From contig CM042179.1 of assembly GCA_023376005.1 (NCBI GenBank), positions 20,348,458 to 20,412,457 on the forward strand: 64,000 nt of DNA, given 5' to 3'. The DNA comes from Doryteuthis pealeii (lineage: Eukaryota > Mollusca > Cephalopoda > Myopsida > Loliginidae). This document shows, piece after piece, positions 21,338 through 32,628 of this stretch; the first letter of the stretch is position 1, and every line of letters starts with the position of its first letter. The notes beneath the pieces were generated by a model. The model made no database searches and was not told the origin of the DNA. It worked only from the letters and a program-made list of their open reading frames with translations. Position numbers and translations under genes: made by a program.

Positions 21338-22158
21338 GGAATAGCTTCTTCAGGTTTGAATTCAGAGTTTCCTTCTCCTAGACTAGCTATCAGACAATGG
21401 TTAAAGAGCCCAGTCTAGCCTACTGTTTTACTCACAGCTGGAGGAAGAATAAAAATAGCCTGGGCAAGTGATCTTGTCCCTACAGGACATCACCTGGAGG
21501 GACAGGATTACTAACACAGCAGTTCTAAACAGAGCTCAACTTGCCAGCTTGTGTTCTCTACTGAGACAACGTCGTATCCGATGGCTGGGTCATGTCCACC
21601 GGATGGAGAATGGACGAACCCCGAAGGACATCCTCTATGCAGAGCTTTCATCTGGTAATAAACAGATTGGTCGCCCCCAGTTGCATTTCAAGGATGTCTG
21701 CAAGAATGATCTCAGGTGCTTTGGCATTACCCCTTCCAGCTGAGAAAATTTGGCTCAGGACCGCCCTCAGTGGCGGCAGGCTCTCCATAGTGGACTGTTC
21801 ATGTCTGAAGCCATCCTGGCGCAACACCATCAAGCCAAGTGGTCCAGAAGAAAGCACCAACAACAAAGCACCTGCACATCAACATCTTCAGGGACAGCCT
21901 TGACATGCGACAGCCGGTGGTTGAGAATGTTTTTCGAACATTGGACTTCGCAGTCACGGGAGGCGTTGTAACTTCAGGGGGCACAAAACTATATTATAGT
22001 CTTCCGAGACTCAAATGACAATGGAATGGAGGATGAATAGTTGGTTTTATACGTTTCCTAAAGGTATTAGCGCTATGTAAAATGCAAACAGCCTCCATCA
22101 GGATTTGAACTCTGGTAGCCGAGTCCATTTCTTTATTACCATTACACCGCGAGTGCCT
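21338..22158 (-). mobile_element. SINE-A split by a LINE insertion
   Basis: The 3' half of a minus-strand SINE-A (21338-21450: CAGGTTTGAATTCAGAG, TAAAGAGCCCAGTC) and its 5' half (22030-22158: GGTATTAGCGCTATG, AGGATTTGAACTCTGG, ACCATTACACCGCG) are separated by the LINE-Y fragment. The interruption is bordered by GGAGGAAGAATA on the left and GGAGGATGAATA on the right, a likely 12-bp target duplication with one difference. The SINE is therefore the older insertion. Confidence 0.8.
21451..22024 (+). pseudogene. LINE-Y ORF2 C-terminal fragment nested in a SINE
   Basis: The plus-strand frame 21468-21743 encodes RRIRWLGHVHRMENGR, TPKDILYAELSSG and GRPQLHFKDVCKNDLR. This WLGHV...GRPxLRFKDVCK region lies C-terminal to the reverse transcriptase domain in a non-LTR retrotransposon family. 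A stop follows at 21741-21743 (after GITPSS), and a shifted frame continues with AQDRPQWR, which is the next expected block (AEDRxxWR). The element is strongly 5'-truncated (about 570 bp) with no RT catalytic motifs. A related copy is at 40737-41320. Truncation plus the flanking 12-bp duplication fits target-primed reverse transcription. Confidence 0.75.
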
Positions 22159-22170
22159 CTAGCATTCATT

Positions 22171-22293
22171 ATTACAAGAAAAATACTTATCTCTTTTATT
22201 GGCATTTCTACGAGAAAACGCCAACTTTCTATTAGAAAGTTGTCGTTTTCTTTTAGAAATGCCTATAAAAGAGATAAGTATCTTTCTTGTAAT
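22171..22293. repeat. 60-nt-arm hairpin
   Basis: Arms 22171-22230 and 22234-22293 are reverse complements over 60 nt with few mismatches and a 3-nt loop (ATT). Blocks such as ATACTTATCTCTTTTAT pair with ATAAAAGAGATAAGTAT. It lies just beyond the 5' end of the split SINE-A. It is either a foldback MITE or a recent palindromic duplication. Confidence 0.85.
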
Positions 22294-22542
22294 AAGACAC
22301 GAACAATATTCTTAGAATTAGTGACAGAAAATTATAACCGTATAATTGTTGATACAGAATATTATATATTGTTGACTTCCTGAATATTTTTTTCCTTATA
22401 AGAATTTTACGGAAAAACTGGAATTTAGGCTTGACCTGAGGTAAGGATATAAATATTGGTTAAGTGGCTATACATGAATCATTAAAATATACCAAATGTA
22501 ACAGGGGCATTCACATCAACTTGATCAAGAAAGCATTTATCA
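22294..22542. other. Intergenic, nothing recognised
   Basis: AT-rich, with no features beyond the hairpin. Confidence 0.5.
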
Positions 22543-22544
22543 TA

Positions 22545-22710
22545 ATTTGAACCAGGTTTGATAAGTATGATGATTTGAACCAGGTTTGATAAGTATGATG
22601 ATTTGAACCAGGTTTGATAAGTATGATGATTTGAACCAGGTTTGATAAGTATGATGATTTGAACCAGGTTTGATAAATGATGATTTGAACCAGGTTTGAT
22701 AAGTATGATG
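22545..22710. repeat. 28-bp minisatellite, six copies
   Basis: The unit GATTTGAACCAGGTTTGATA plus AGTATGAT recurs with spacing 28, 28, 28, 28 and 26 (GAACCAGG at 22549, 22577, 22605, 22633, 22661 and 22687). Copies are almost identical; the fifth has a 2-bp deletion. The period is not a multiple of 3, so the minus-strand open frames cycle through three frames and are not genes. Confidence 0.9.
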
Positions 22711-22771
22711 ATGCACTTGAATCAAAAGAATTTCTTTCTGAAAAGAAAATGAGAAACACTTAAATTCCAAA

Positions 22772-22811
22772 TTGAAAAAAAAAAAGAAAAAAAAAAAAAA
22801 AAAAAAAAAAA
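22772..22811. repeat. Oligo-A run
   Basis: An A-run with a few G interruptions. No retroposon body is evident directly upstream. Confidence 0.9.
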
Positions 22812-23387
22812 GAGAACTGGGGAAACTTTGGAACATGAAGGTGAAAATCGTACCAATTGTAATTGGTGCCCTTGGAACAGTCCCCAAAGCTCTGGAAAAC
22901 AATGTGGGTGAATTTGAAATAAGAAGAAAATCGTGACCATACAAACTACAGCACTGTTGGGATCGGCTAGAATACTCAGAAGAGTCCTGGAGGCCTGAGG
23001 ATACTTGCTGTCACCCAGCCTCTAGTGAACCACCAGCTGTGGCAGGTGTGAAAAACTACTACTGCTACTACTGCTACTACTACTACTACTAATAATAATA
23101 ATAAGAAAGAAGGTCGTCACCGAATCTATTTTTAGCTCAGAACCTAGAAGAAGTCCACCAACACGATCGTAGGGGAAATACCTGTTGGCCTTCATTTTTG
23201 TTTTTATTCAAATCAAACTATAAAAATCAACATGCTGTAGTATTTCCGGTCTTTTCCGTTTTTGTGGATTTTGAAAGTTTCAATTTCCCGTTGGAAGTAA
23301 ATTCTACTTTCAAAGGAAACAACGACCTCAAACCACAAATGTCTTTTAAGTTAACAAGAAATAAAATAACAACAATTCCTTTTGAAT

Positions 23388-23390
<3 letters not shown>
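22812..23390. other. Intergenic with (CTA)n/(AAT)n
   Basis: Contains an ACT/GCT triplet run then AAT units (23055-23104). No gene recognised. Confidence 0.5.

Positions 23391-23466
<76 letters not shown>
23391..23466. repeat. (GA)n microsatellite
   Basis: About 38 GA units. Confidence 0.95.
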
Positions 23467-23470
<4 letters not shown>

Positions 23471-24084
23471 AAATAAATAATATCTTATGGTCATATCTAA
23501 AGATAGTTGTTCAAAGAGGGAAAATATATGTTTTGACAATTATTTCAAATGTTGTGCAACTCTCTTAAACAAGACAACATATTTCGATATTTGTGAAGTA
23601 AACACGCGAATAGGGAAACGAGAAGCAAGATTTTGATTTTTGTCTATAGCCATCATTTTGGGTCAAGAGAAAACAGGACCCTCCCCAAACATGGATGAGT
23701 AGAACAAATATACGTTCTTGAAGTCAGAAGAGAATGACCACCGAAGTCAAGGATTCCAAGAAGAGTTTTCCATTAAAACAAAACTTTTTCTCTCCAAAGA
23801 GCAGAGAAATGTGATGTTGACAAGATCCCGAAATGTTCGAAGCATTTCAGGGACAATCCTCTTATTCCATTTATTTCCAGTTAGATGATTATTGAACACC
23901 GTTGACCAGTTACGAATCTTGAGATCCACGATCCACTTAAACATTTCATTTTCTAGAAATCCTGTTGGGAAATGATCATATTGTTGAAAATATCTGGTTC
24001 TTTCTGACTAGTTAAATGCATTCTACTTCTATGGTCCACTTTTCTTTCATTTCTCCATAACCCACCGGGAATTGTCTATTTCAT
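23467..24084. other. Intergenic, nothing recognised
   Basis: Single-copy-looking sequence up to the start of the 5.2-kb duplication. The 65-codon minus frame 23747-23944 shows no domain. Confidence 0.45.
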
Positions 24085-24292
24085 CGAATGTCTGTCGTGT
24101 ACAATACATTGTATCTTCTGTGGTACATTGCTTTTTCAATTTCGCCAGAGCCTAAAGTGACAATATTATGGAAGATTGCTGACTCTTTCCGAATTGCATA
24201 CCCATGGACACCAATTATATCCGAATCTATTGGAAAGTTACTCTGTTATTAAAGATTAAAAAAAAATATATTCCAGTTATTTTGATGTAATA

Positions 24293-24537
24293 GGTCCGGT
24301 TTAGCTCAGTCGGTAGAGTGTTCGGCTAGAAACCACAAGGTTCCTAGTTCGATACCGGTCCTCGCCAACTCAGTGTATGATAGCACAGGTATCTTTGCAG
24401 TAAAATAAGGAGCTGATGGTATGTGTGGCGACCCACCTCAGACGCAAAAACAATCTCATTGGTCTAGTGCTAGTGAAAAGGGGATAGACTCCGCTGATTA
24501 GCTGATACCGACTTTAGGCCACCCCGACGACCTCACT
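24293..24537 (+). mobile_element. SINE-B (in block copy 1)
   Basis: A full-length copy with A box TAGCTCAGTCG and B box GTTCGATACC, 3' end CCCCGACGACCTCACT followed by oligo-T. Relative to other copies it lacks a few bases (CTCCGCTGATTAGC). Confidence 0.85.
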
Positions 24538-24594
24538 TTTTTTTTTTACTTACAATGTAATTAATTAAGACATTCTTAACGTAACTTATTGTCA

Positions 24595-24822
24595 AGTTCG
24601 AATTCTGAACGAAGCTATTTTCGTTTGACTTCGCACTAATGCCCTCGGAGAAGGAACACGTCTCTTTTCATTCAAGCTATGGGTAAATTGTAGGGTAGAC
24701 TTGGTTCTCAAAGTCTTGGTAAAGCAACCAGTCTAGGAGAAGGAAAACACTGAAATCAAACCAGCAGTATTCCGCTTAAAATAAAATTGGTCTTGCTCAT
24801 CAATGAGGGGTTAGGTAAATAA
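24595..24822 (+). mobile_element. SINE-A, diverged (in block copy 1)
   Basis: Starts near the B box (AAGTTCGAATTCTGAACG). Keeps CACTAATGCCCTCGG, AAGCAACCAGTCTAGGAG and the TTAGGTAAATAAA end. The tail is eroded. Confidence 0.65.
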
Positions 24823-24922
24823 AAACATCGCAATTAAACAAGGTTCCTAGTTCGATACAGGCACTCGAAAAAATTACAAACATCCAAGTGAACATTTTTG
24901 GAGGGAAATTAGTTGTAGACAA

Positions 24923-25400
24923 ATCATATTATTTCAAAAACATGTTCATATCTATCTATCCCAGAGTTTTCACATCTATCATATTATTTCAAAAACATGT
25001 TCATATCTATCTATCCCAGAGTTTTCACATCTATCATATTATTTCAAAAACATGTTCATATCTATCTATCCCAGAGTTTTCACATCTATCATATTATTTC
25101 AAAAACATGTTCATATCTATCTATCCCAGAGTTTTCACATCTATCATATTATTTCAAAAACATGTTCATATCTATCTATCCCAGAGTTTTCACATCTATC
25201 ATATTATTTCAAAAACATGTTCATATCTATCTATCCCAGAGTTTTCACATCTATCATATTATTTCAAAAACATGTTCATATCTATCTATCCAGAGTTTTC
25301 ACATCTATCATATTCACAAATCATATTATTTCAAAAATATGTTCATATCTATCTATCGTAGAGTTTTCACATCTATCATATTATTTCAAAAACATGTTTA
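24923..25400. repeat. 55-bp minisatellite (block copy 1)
   Basis: Roughly 8.5 direct copies of a 55-bp unit (CATATTATTTCAAAAACATG, TTCATATCTATCTATCCCAG, AGTTTTCACATCTAT). The first six are identical and the later ones slightly varied. Because 55 is 1 modulo 3 and no frame has a stop, all three plus frames stay open with a 55-residue period. The resulting open frames of about 130-160 codons are a by-product. Confidence 0.95.
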
Positions 25401-27051
25401 AAACCATTGACAATAAAAGGTCAAAGTCTGATTTCTGGTTGGATTTACTATAAAAAAAATAGCTATCGAAAACTTCCATTGCTGGCACCAAGAACGTACA
25501 GTAAACAACGAAAGATAGCAGTCGTTAACCAGCTTAACGACACGTATTACCCTCTTATAATACACGTAATACATGTTAACTACAGTTCGTTGCTACATAC
25601 ACAGGAACATTCACTCGTGGACAGGCACACAATAAAGCAAAAGTCACGCTGAATAAGTAATTCCATTATTACCACCAGTAAAATACGCCACGTGCTCAAA
25701 TACTATATTTTCTTTCTATAAAGACTTTTTTTTTCTGTTTTAAGGACATTCTTGCTAAAATATACCTCTATGTTTTTCAGTTTTGAGCTAAAACAACAGG
25801 ACAAAATGTTAAAGTACCAAGTATATAGCTGAAAAACTCATCATAAGTTTAATTTGAAGGTAAATTTAAAAACCAAACAACCAGAATAGTAACATTCCAA
25901 AGAGAACAAAAATATTCTTTCATTTGTTGATATCTTTCATTCGAGCCATAGACTTATTCCTCTCTACTACAACGTTCATAAGGAACAGTGAAAATATATC
26001 AAAAGAAAGAATTTATATTTGAATATTTTTTATACTAAATTCAAGACTTGTTATAGGGGTAAATAAAGTCTGATGAGAGAAATTCTGCGTTTCACACAGA
26101 ACATCAACCCCCTCCACCAAAAAAAAAAAAAAAAAAAAAAAATTAAAAAATAATTGTTATATTCTATGTTTCTCTTTTTTTTAATTATCAAATTTTTTAT
26201 GTTTTTGTTTGTATTTTGATTACATTCACATGTATTAAATTATTTGAATTGGAAGAAAATAATTAAGATATTTTTCCTAATTCTTTTTAAGGTATAAGCG
26301 TCGTAACCAGTTGGAACTCCTTATTCAACCGGAAGTCATCGAAAATATCGACAACAAATCGAAAACTGGACTGGTTCCACACATACACTTTCGGAACGAA
26401 TATAATAAAAATATAGAGGGTTATAGAATATTTTTTTAAATATAATTTCAAAGAGATGCCAAACAATCAGAATGTGCGATAATAACCAAATTAGCTTGTC
26501 CACCTCACATCGATATGGTAATATAGTTTGTTTTCTAATTAAAAATCAAAGTTTTTCTGACATTTTTTTTGTAAATCATAGGTTCTAATTGCAATATGGT
26601 AGTATAAAGTTTATTTCTTTCTTGCTAAATTTCTTGTACCAATCATAGTCGGTGATGATTCCCTGAAACGTGTTTTAAATGTTGTTGCATGACAATAACA
26701 TAATTTGTTTTTGCTTAATTAAACTACGTAAAAATTTATTTAAAAAAGGTTATATTTCTATAATTTCAGTGAAACACCTGGTAAGCATATGCGGCTCTCG
26801 ATAGACAATGATAGATTGCTTAGGTTAAACTATGGCGTTTCTTTTTTGTCCTAACGTAGGAAGAACTGGAAGAGTTTCACAAATTGATTGGCTTTTGTTT
26901 AATTATTAGATTATATCCCTTAATCAGTAAAAATTAAAAACTAATTTTTGAACGTTTCTTAATTATAAACATATTAAGGTGTAACGAGATTACAATACTG
27001 AATTGTATCTATTTTCTGAGTTATAAGACGACACGTTCGTACCAGAACATT

Positions 27052-27056
<5 letters not shown>
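25401..27056. other. AT-rich interior of block copy 1
   Basis: No gene recognised. Holds an A-run after CCCCCTCCACC (26106-26141). The segment 26603-26870 is copied a third time at 29359-29612. Confidence 0.5.

Positions 27057-27135
<79 letters not shown>
27057..27135. repeat. (TA)n(GA)n microsatellite
   Basis: About 27 TA units followed by about 12 GA units and a G-run. The equivalent tract in block copy 2 (32556-32628) is shorter. Confidence 0.95.
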
Positions 27136-27142
<7 letters not shown>

Positions 27143-27474
27143 AGAGATCATATGTATCTAATTTTATGAATATAAAATATATTTTTAGATTCTGGAAATA
27201 CTCTTGCAATCGCTTCCTAACCTGTGGGGTGTACATTAAAATAACTAAGCCTATATTACAGTGTATTTAATCTTTTTATTTTTTATTTTCGCGGCCCAAC
27301 TTTAAAGATTTACTTTTCACTACGTATTTTTTATCTTTCGATCCAATTCATTTATTTCGCGACCACAGAAAGGTTGGGAAAAATACTTTAAAAAACCCTC
27401 TGTTCAAGAAGATCGGAAATTTATTGACATAGGGAAAAATAATCTTTTAACTGACAAAATGATCCAACCATTTA

Positions 27475-27726
27475 AGTATTTACCCAGTTCACCACACGTA
27501 GAATGTGACACAAGGTTGGGGTATCCATCGACAATTGAACACACTATTCAGTATAATTGAGCCTGCAAGACTAGCGTGCTAACCATTAACACCATGATGG
27601 GTAGCCCTTTTTTACCCGACCCGTTCGCCATAGGTCGGATGTGATACAAGTCGAAAGTATGGGCATCCTGTGAGATCGAACTCACTACCCAGTAGTAATA
27701 GATCTGCATGATTAGTTTGATATGAT
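27475..27726 (-). mobile_element. Two adjacent SINE-C copies (block copy 1)
   Basis: Two minus-strand short tRNA-headed repeats side by side (27475-27605 and 27612-27726). Each reads, on the minus strand, a tRNA-like head with ATGGTTAGC-type A box and GTTCGATC-type B box, followed by the CTTGTGTCACAT-like tail. Such short elements share their tail with SINE-A. Confidence 0.6.
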
Positions 27727-27933
27727 CTATGTCAATAAATTTCCGATCATTTTGACCAGAGGTTTTTTAAAGTATTGATAACATTACTCTACAAACATTA
27801 TCGAACCAAGTCTTTCACCACGACGTGCCTAAATTATCGTTGTTAAAGACGAAACCAGAAGGCATATGAAATGATAATACTATAAGGAACAGTATAACAT
27901 TTAATTTTTGGATTTTACTCATTAAATCATATA

Positions 27934-28250
27934 ATTATCTGCATTATTCGGACTATTGTCCCCATCTTCATTGTTATTTGTACAACGTTTCGGCCGATAT
28001 GCCCTCTTCCGGTATTTCTTGTCGACTCGGGAACCTTCTCGGACTCGGGAACCTTCTTTTCGAACTCGGGAACCTTCTTGTCGTAATCGGGAGCCATCAC
28101 GGAACTTCGAACTTAACCCTTTATTTAGTCTACGACAATAAATACCGAAGAAGGCCGGAGGGCATATCGACCGAAACGTTGTACAAATGACAATGAAGAC
28201 GAGGACAATAGTCCGAATAATGCAGATAATACTAATCATCAAGCCTCATC
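27934..28250 (-). mobile_element. Foldback element F (block copy 1)
   Basis: The left arm (27938-28018: TTATTCGGACTATTGTCC, ACAACGTTTCGGCCGATATG) is repeated in inverted form at the right (28138-28222: GGCATATCGACCGAAACGTT, GAGGACAATAGTCCGAATAA). Between them are about four copies of a 21-bp unit of the type CTCGGGAACCTTCTTGTCGA, then TTCGAACTTAACCCTTTATT. The right end reads ATCATCAAGCCTCATC, matching other copies. Confidence 0.75.
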
Positions 28251-28732
28251 TCAAACATTCAGAGAAATATGATATAATTTAATCATTAAAAATCAATCGA
28301 TTTGTGGAAATCGTCATAACTAAGTACAATAAGTCTTAAGACATGCGCTGTTTAAATATCACTCGGATTCCGAATCAAATTATTTCTTTTTAATTTAGAA
28401 TTAATTGTAAAGATATCTGAATTTTTTTGAGAACTAAATAAAAGCCATGAAAATGTTTCAAACCAAGTTGTACCTTAAAAAAACAAAACAATACTATCTT
28501 AAATGTAAGCCAAAAAGAAATTAGAATACGAAAAATGTTACATTTTTCATTCTTAGTTTCTTTTTATTGTTACATTTTTATAGGGCAAAAAGAGAATAAA
28601 TTAAACGAATATATTTCCTATTATTATAACCCAACAGGCGAGGAAAAACTAACCTTTAGAAAAATAAAGTTGTTTCAAACCACTCATGAGTTGAGGGTTA
28701 CATTTTTAAAATAATGTTTTAAATGTAGGTGT

Positions 28733-28852
28733 TTGCCCACGCGTATGATGTGACACAAGGCCGCAAGTATGGGGCAAATATCGAGGATCGAACTTGCCAT
28801 TCAGAAGTAATGGATCAGTCAGTCTAGTTTGCTAACCATTTCACCGCGATGG
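28733..28852 (-). mobile_element. SINE-C (block copy 1)
   Basis: Minus strand: CCATCGCGGTGAAATGGTTA head, B box GCAAGTTCGATCCTCG, tail GCGGCCTTGTGTCACATCAT and CGCGTGGGCAAACACC. About 120 bp, the clearest copy of the short family. Confidence 0.75.
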
Positions 28853-29141
28853 AAAACAGTTTCAAAACTCTCACGAGTTTAAGGTTACATCTTTTTAGAT
28901 AATATTTTAGTGTAAACAAAAAACATTTCATAAAATAAACGAACATTGTAATATATGAAATATCAACGATCTTCTTTTTAATTTATTAGAATCTTGTCTA
29001 AGTTATTTTCCTCTCATCCAGTCCCTTACTCCTGTCTCCTCCCTATCTCTCTCACTTCTTGTAAAGTAAGCCTAATGAGTCAGAGAATATCTATCTAGGT
29101 TTCTCCTAACGGATCATCAGGATAATTCTGACTCTATAAAC

Positions 29142-29352
29142 AATATATATATATATATTGTCACGGATAATCTATTGTCCGCGCGCGTCCTTAACCCTCC
29201 CATCCCTATGGGGTTGCTTTAGAACGACGCCAGTAGTACCAGGAAAAAAGTTGAAGACAGCAACAGACTGCGCAGGGAAGATCTCTCCCCCCCCCCTCTA
29301 TGATACCCTCCCGAGAAGAAGCCCACTAGTTAAATAGGGCACAGAAAAAAAT
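29142..29352. other. End of block copy 1, short TA tract and GC-richer segment
   Basis: A short (TA)8 tract, then TTGTCACGGATAATC and a C-run within a GC-richer 190-bp piece. No gene or element recognised. Confidence 0.4.
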
Positions 29353-29358
29353 TGGAGC

Positions 29359-29612
29359 TATAAAGTTTATTCTTTCTTGCTAAATTTCTTGTACCAATCA
29401 TAGTCGGTGATGATTCCCTGAAACGTGTTTTAAATGTTGTTGCATGACAATAACATAATTTGTTTTGCTTAATTAAACTACGTAAAAATTTATTTAAAAA
29501 GGTTATATTTCTATAATTTCAGTGAAACACCTGGTAAGCATATGCGGCTCTCGATAGACAATGATAGATTGCTTAGGTTAAACTATGGCGTTTCTTTGTC
29601 CAACGTAGAAGA
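29359..29612 (+). repeat. Third copy of block segment 26603-26870
   Basis: Matches the block interior collinearly (TTCTTGCTAAATTTCTTGTA, GTGAAACACCTGGTAAGCAT, GGCTCTCGATAGACAATG) with extra 1-bp deletions. It fills exactly the gap between the two 5.2-kb copies. Its indel pattern is closer to block copy 2. Confidence 0.9.
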
Positions 29613-29814
29613 GCGAATGTCTGTCGTGTACAATACATTGTATCTTCTGTGGTACATTGCTTTTCAATTTCGCCAGAGCCTAAAGTGACAATATTATGAA
29701 GATTGCTGACTCTTTCCGAATTGCATACCCATGGACACCAATTATATCCGAATCTATTGGAAAGTTACTCTGTTATTAAAGATTAAAAAAAAATATATTC
29801 CAGTTATTTTAAAT

Positions 29815-30062
29815 AGGTCCGGTTTAGCTCAGTCGGTAGAGTGTTCGGCTAGAAACCACAAGGTTCCTAGTTCGATACCGGTCCTCGCCAACTCAGTGTA
29901 TGATAGCACAGGTATCTTTGCAGTAAAAATAAGGAGCTGATGGTATGTGTGGCGACCCACCTCAGACGCAAAAACAATCTCATTGGTCTAGTGCTAGTGA
30001 AAAGGGGATAGACTCCGCTGATTAGCTGATACCGACTTTAGGCCACCCCGACGACCTCACTT
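29815..30062 (+). mobile_element. SINE-B (in block copy 2)
   Basis: The counterpart of 24293-24537, with the same private deletions, so it was present before the block was copied. Confidence 0.85.
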
Positions 30063-30114
30063 TTTTTTTTTTACTTACAATGTAATTATTAAGACATTCT
30101 TAACGTAACTTATT

Positions 30115-30343
30115 GTCAAGTTCGAATTCTGAACGAAGCTATTTTCGTTTGACTTCGCACTAATGCCCTCGGAGAAGGAACACGTCTCTTTTCATTCAAG
30201 CTATGGGTAAATTGTAGGGTAGACTTGGTTCTCAAAGTTTGGTAAAGCAACCAGTCTAGGAGAAGGAAAACACTGAAATCAAACCAGCAGTATTCCGCTT
30301 AAATAAAATTGGTCTTGCTCATCAATGAGGGGTTAGGTAAATA
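30115..30343 (+). mobile_element. SINE-A, diverged (in block copy 2)
   Basis: The counterpart of 24595-24822, differing by single-base indels only. Confidence 0.65.
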
Positions 30344-30444
30344 AAAACATCGCAATTAAACAAGGTTCCTAGTTCGATACAGGCACTCGAAAAATTACAA
30401 ACATCCAAGTGAACATTTTTGGAGGGAAATTAGTTGTAGACAAA

Positions 30445-30902
30445 TCATTATTATTTCAAAAACATGTTCATATCTATCTATCCCAGAGTTTTCACATCTA
30501 TCATATTATTTCAAAAACATGTTCATATCTATCATCCCAGAGTTTTCACATCTATCATATTATTTCAAAAAACATGTTCATATCTATCTATCCAGAGTTT
30601 TCACATCTATCATATTATTTCAAAAACATGTTCATATCTATCTATCCCAGAGTTTTCACATCTATCATATTTATTTCAAAAACATGTTCATATCTATCTA
30701 TCCCAGAGTTTTCACATCTATCATATTATTTCAAAATTTCATATCTATCTATCCCAGAGTTTTCACATCTATCATATTATTTCAAAAACATGTTCATATC
30801 TATCTATCCAGAGTTTTCACATCTATCATATTATTCAAAAATATGTTCATATCTATCTATCGTAGAGTTTTCACATCTATCATATTATTTCAAAAACATG
30901 TT
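30445..30902. repeat. 55-bp minisatellite (block copy 2), indel-ridden
   Basis: The same array as 24923-25400, but individual units read ATCTATCATCCCAG, CAAAAAACATG, CTATCCAGAG, ATATTTATTTC and CAAAATTTCATATC, each a small indel away from the consensus. Confidence 0.9.
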
Positions 30903-32552
30903 TAAAACCATTGACAATAAAGGTCAAAGTCTGATTTCTGGTTGGATTTACTATAAAAAAAAATAGCTATCGAAAACTTCCATTGCTGGCACCAAGAACG
31001 TACAGTAAACAACGAAAGATAGCAGTCGTTAACCAGCTTAACGACACGTATTACCCTCTTATAATACACGTAATACATGTTAACTACAGTTCGTTGCTAC
31101 ATACACAGGAACATTCACTCGTGGACAGGCACACAATAAAGCAAAAGTCACGCTGAATAAGTAATTCCATTATTACCACCAGTAAAATACGCCACGTGCT
31201 CAAATACTATATTTTCTTTCTATAAAGACTTTTTTTTTCTGTTTTAAGGACATTCTTGCTAAAATATACCTCTATGTTTTTCAGTTTTGAGCTAAAACAA
31301 CAGGACAAAATGTTAAAGTACCAAGTATATAGCTGAAAACTCATCATAAGTTTAATTTGAAGGTAAATTTAAAAACCAAACAACCAGAATAGTAACATTC
31401 CAAAGAGAACAAAAATATTCTTTCATTTGTTGATATCTTTCATTCGAGCCATAGACTTATTCCTCTCTACTACAACGTTCATAAGGAACAGTGAAAATAT
31501 ATCAAAAGAAAGAATTTATATTTGAATATTTTTTATTTAAATTCAAGACTTGTTATAGGGGTAAATAAAGTCTGATGAGAGAAATTCTGCGTTTCACACA
31601 GAACATCAACCCCTCCACCAAAAAAAAAAAAAAAAAAAAAAAAATTAAAAAATAATTGTTATATTCTATGTTTCTCTTTTTTTTAATTATCAAATTTTTT
31701 ATGTTTTTGTTTGTATTTTGATTACATTCACATGTATTAAATTATTTGAATTGGAAGAAAATAATTAAGAATATTTTCCTAATTCTTTTTAAGGTATAAG
31801 CGTCGTAACCAGTTGGAACTCCTTATTCAACCGGAAGTCATCGAAAATATCGACAACAAATCGAAAACTGGACTGGTTCCACACATACACTTTCGGAACG
31901 AATATAATAAAAATATAGAGGGTTATAGAATATTTTTTTAAATATAATTTCAAAGAGATGCCAAACAATCAGAATGTGCGATAATAACCAAATTAGCTTG
32001 TCCACCTCACATCGATATGGTAATATAGTTTGTTTTCTAATTAAAAATCAAAGTTTTTCTTACATTTTTTTTGTAAATCATAGGTTCTAATTGCAATATG
32101 GTAGTATAAAGTTTATTTCTTTCTTGCTAAATTTCTTGTACCAATCATAGTCGGTGATGATTCCCTGAAACGTGTTTTAAATGTTGTTGCATGACAATAA
32201 CATAATTTGTTTTGCTTAATTAAACTACGTAAAAATTTATTTAAAAAGGTTATATTTCTATAATTTCAGTGAAACACCTGGTAAGCATATGCGGCTCTCG
32301 ATAGACAATGATAGATTGCTTAGGTTAAACTATGGCGTTTCTTTTTGTCCTAACGTAGGAAGAACTGGGAAGAGTTTCACAAATTGATTGGCTTTTGTTT
32401 AATTATTAGATTATATCCCTTAATCAGTAAAAATTAAAAACTAATTTTTGAACGTTTCTTAATTATAAACATATTAAGGTGTAACGAGATTACAATACTG
32501 AATTGTATCTATTTTCTGAGTTATAAGACGACACGTTCGTACCAGAACATTT

Positions 32553-32555
<3 letters not shown>

Positions 32556-32628
<73 letters not shown>
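32556..32628. repeat. (TA)n(GA)n microsatellite (block copy 2)
   Basis: The counterpart of 27057-27135. Confidence 0.95.

Larger units (their letters stand above)
24085..29352. repeat. 5.2-kb block, direct copy 1
   Basis: Near-identical to 29614-34846. Homology begins at CGAATGTCTGTCGTG and ends at GGGCACAGAAAAAAAT in both. Differences are dominated by 1-bp indels in or near short homopolymers. Contents in order: SINE-B (24293-24537), SINE-A (24595-24822), 55-bp minisatellite (24923-25400), AT-rich DNA, (TA)n(GA)n (27057-27135), two SINE-C copies, a foldback element F copy, another SINE-C (28733-28852) and a short GC-richer end. Copy 1 has 1-bp losses where copy 2 looks canonical (for example in the tRNA-like SINE-C heads at 27640-27670), so neither copy is uniformly better. 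Confidence 0.95.

Noticed and set aside
24888..25401. Three overlapping plus-strand ORFs of about 130-160 codons with a repetitive protein
   Set aside because: They are translations of a 55-bp minisatellite in all three frames; the period is not a multiple of three and no frame is preferred.
27922..28242. 106-codon minus ORF with repeated Gly-Ser-Arg or Val-Pro-Glu-Phe units
   Set aside because: It is the 21-bp internal repeat of foldback element F. The other block copy keeps a different frame open, so there is no coding constraint.
30409..30966. 185-codon ORF in block copy 2
   Set aside because: The same minisatellite, with indels that merely shift frames.
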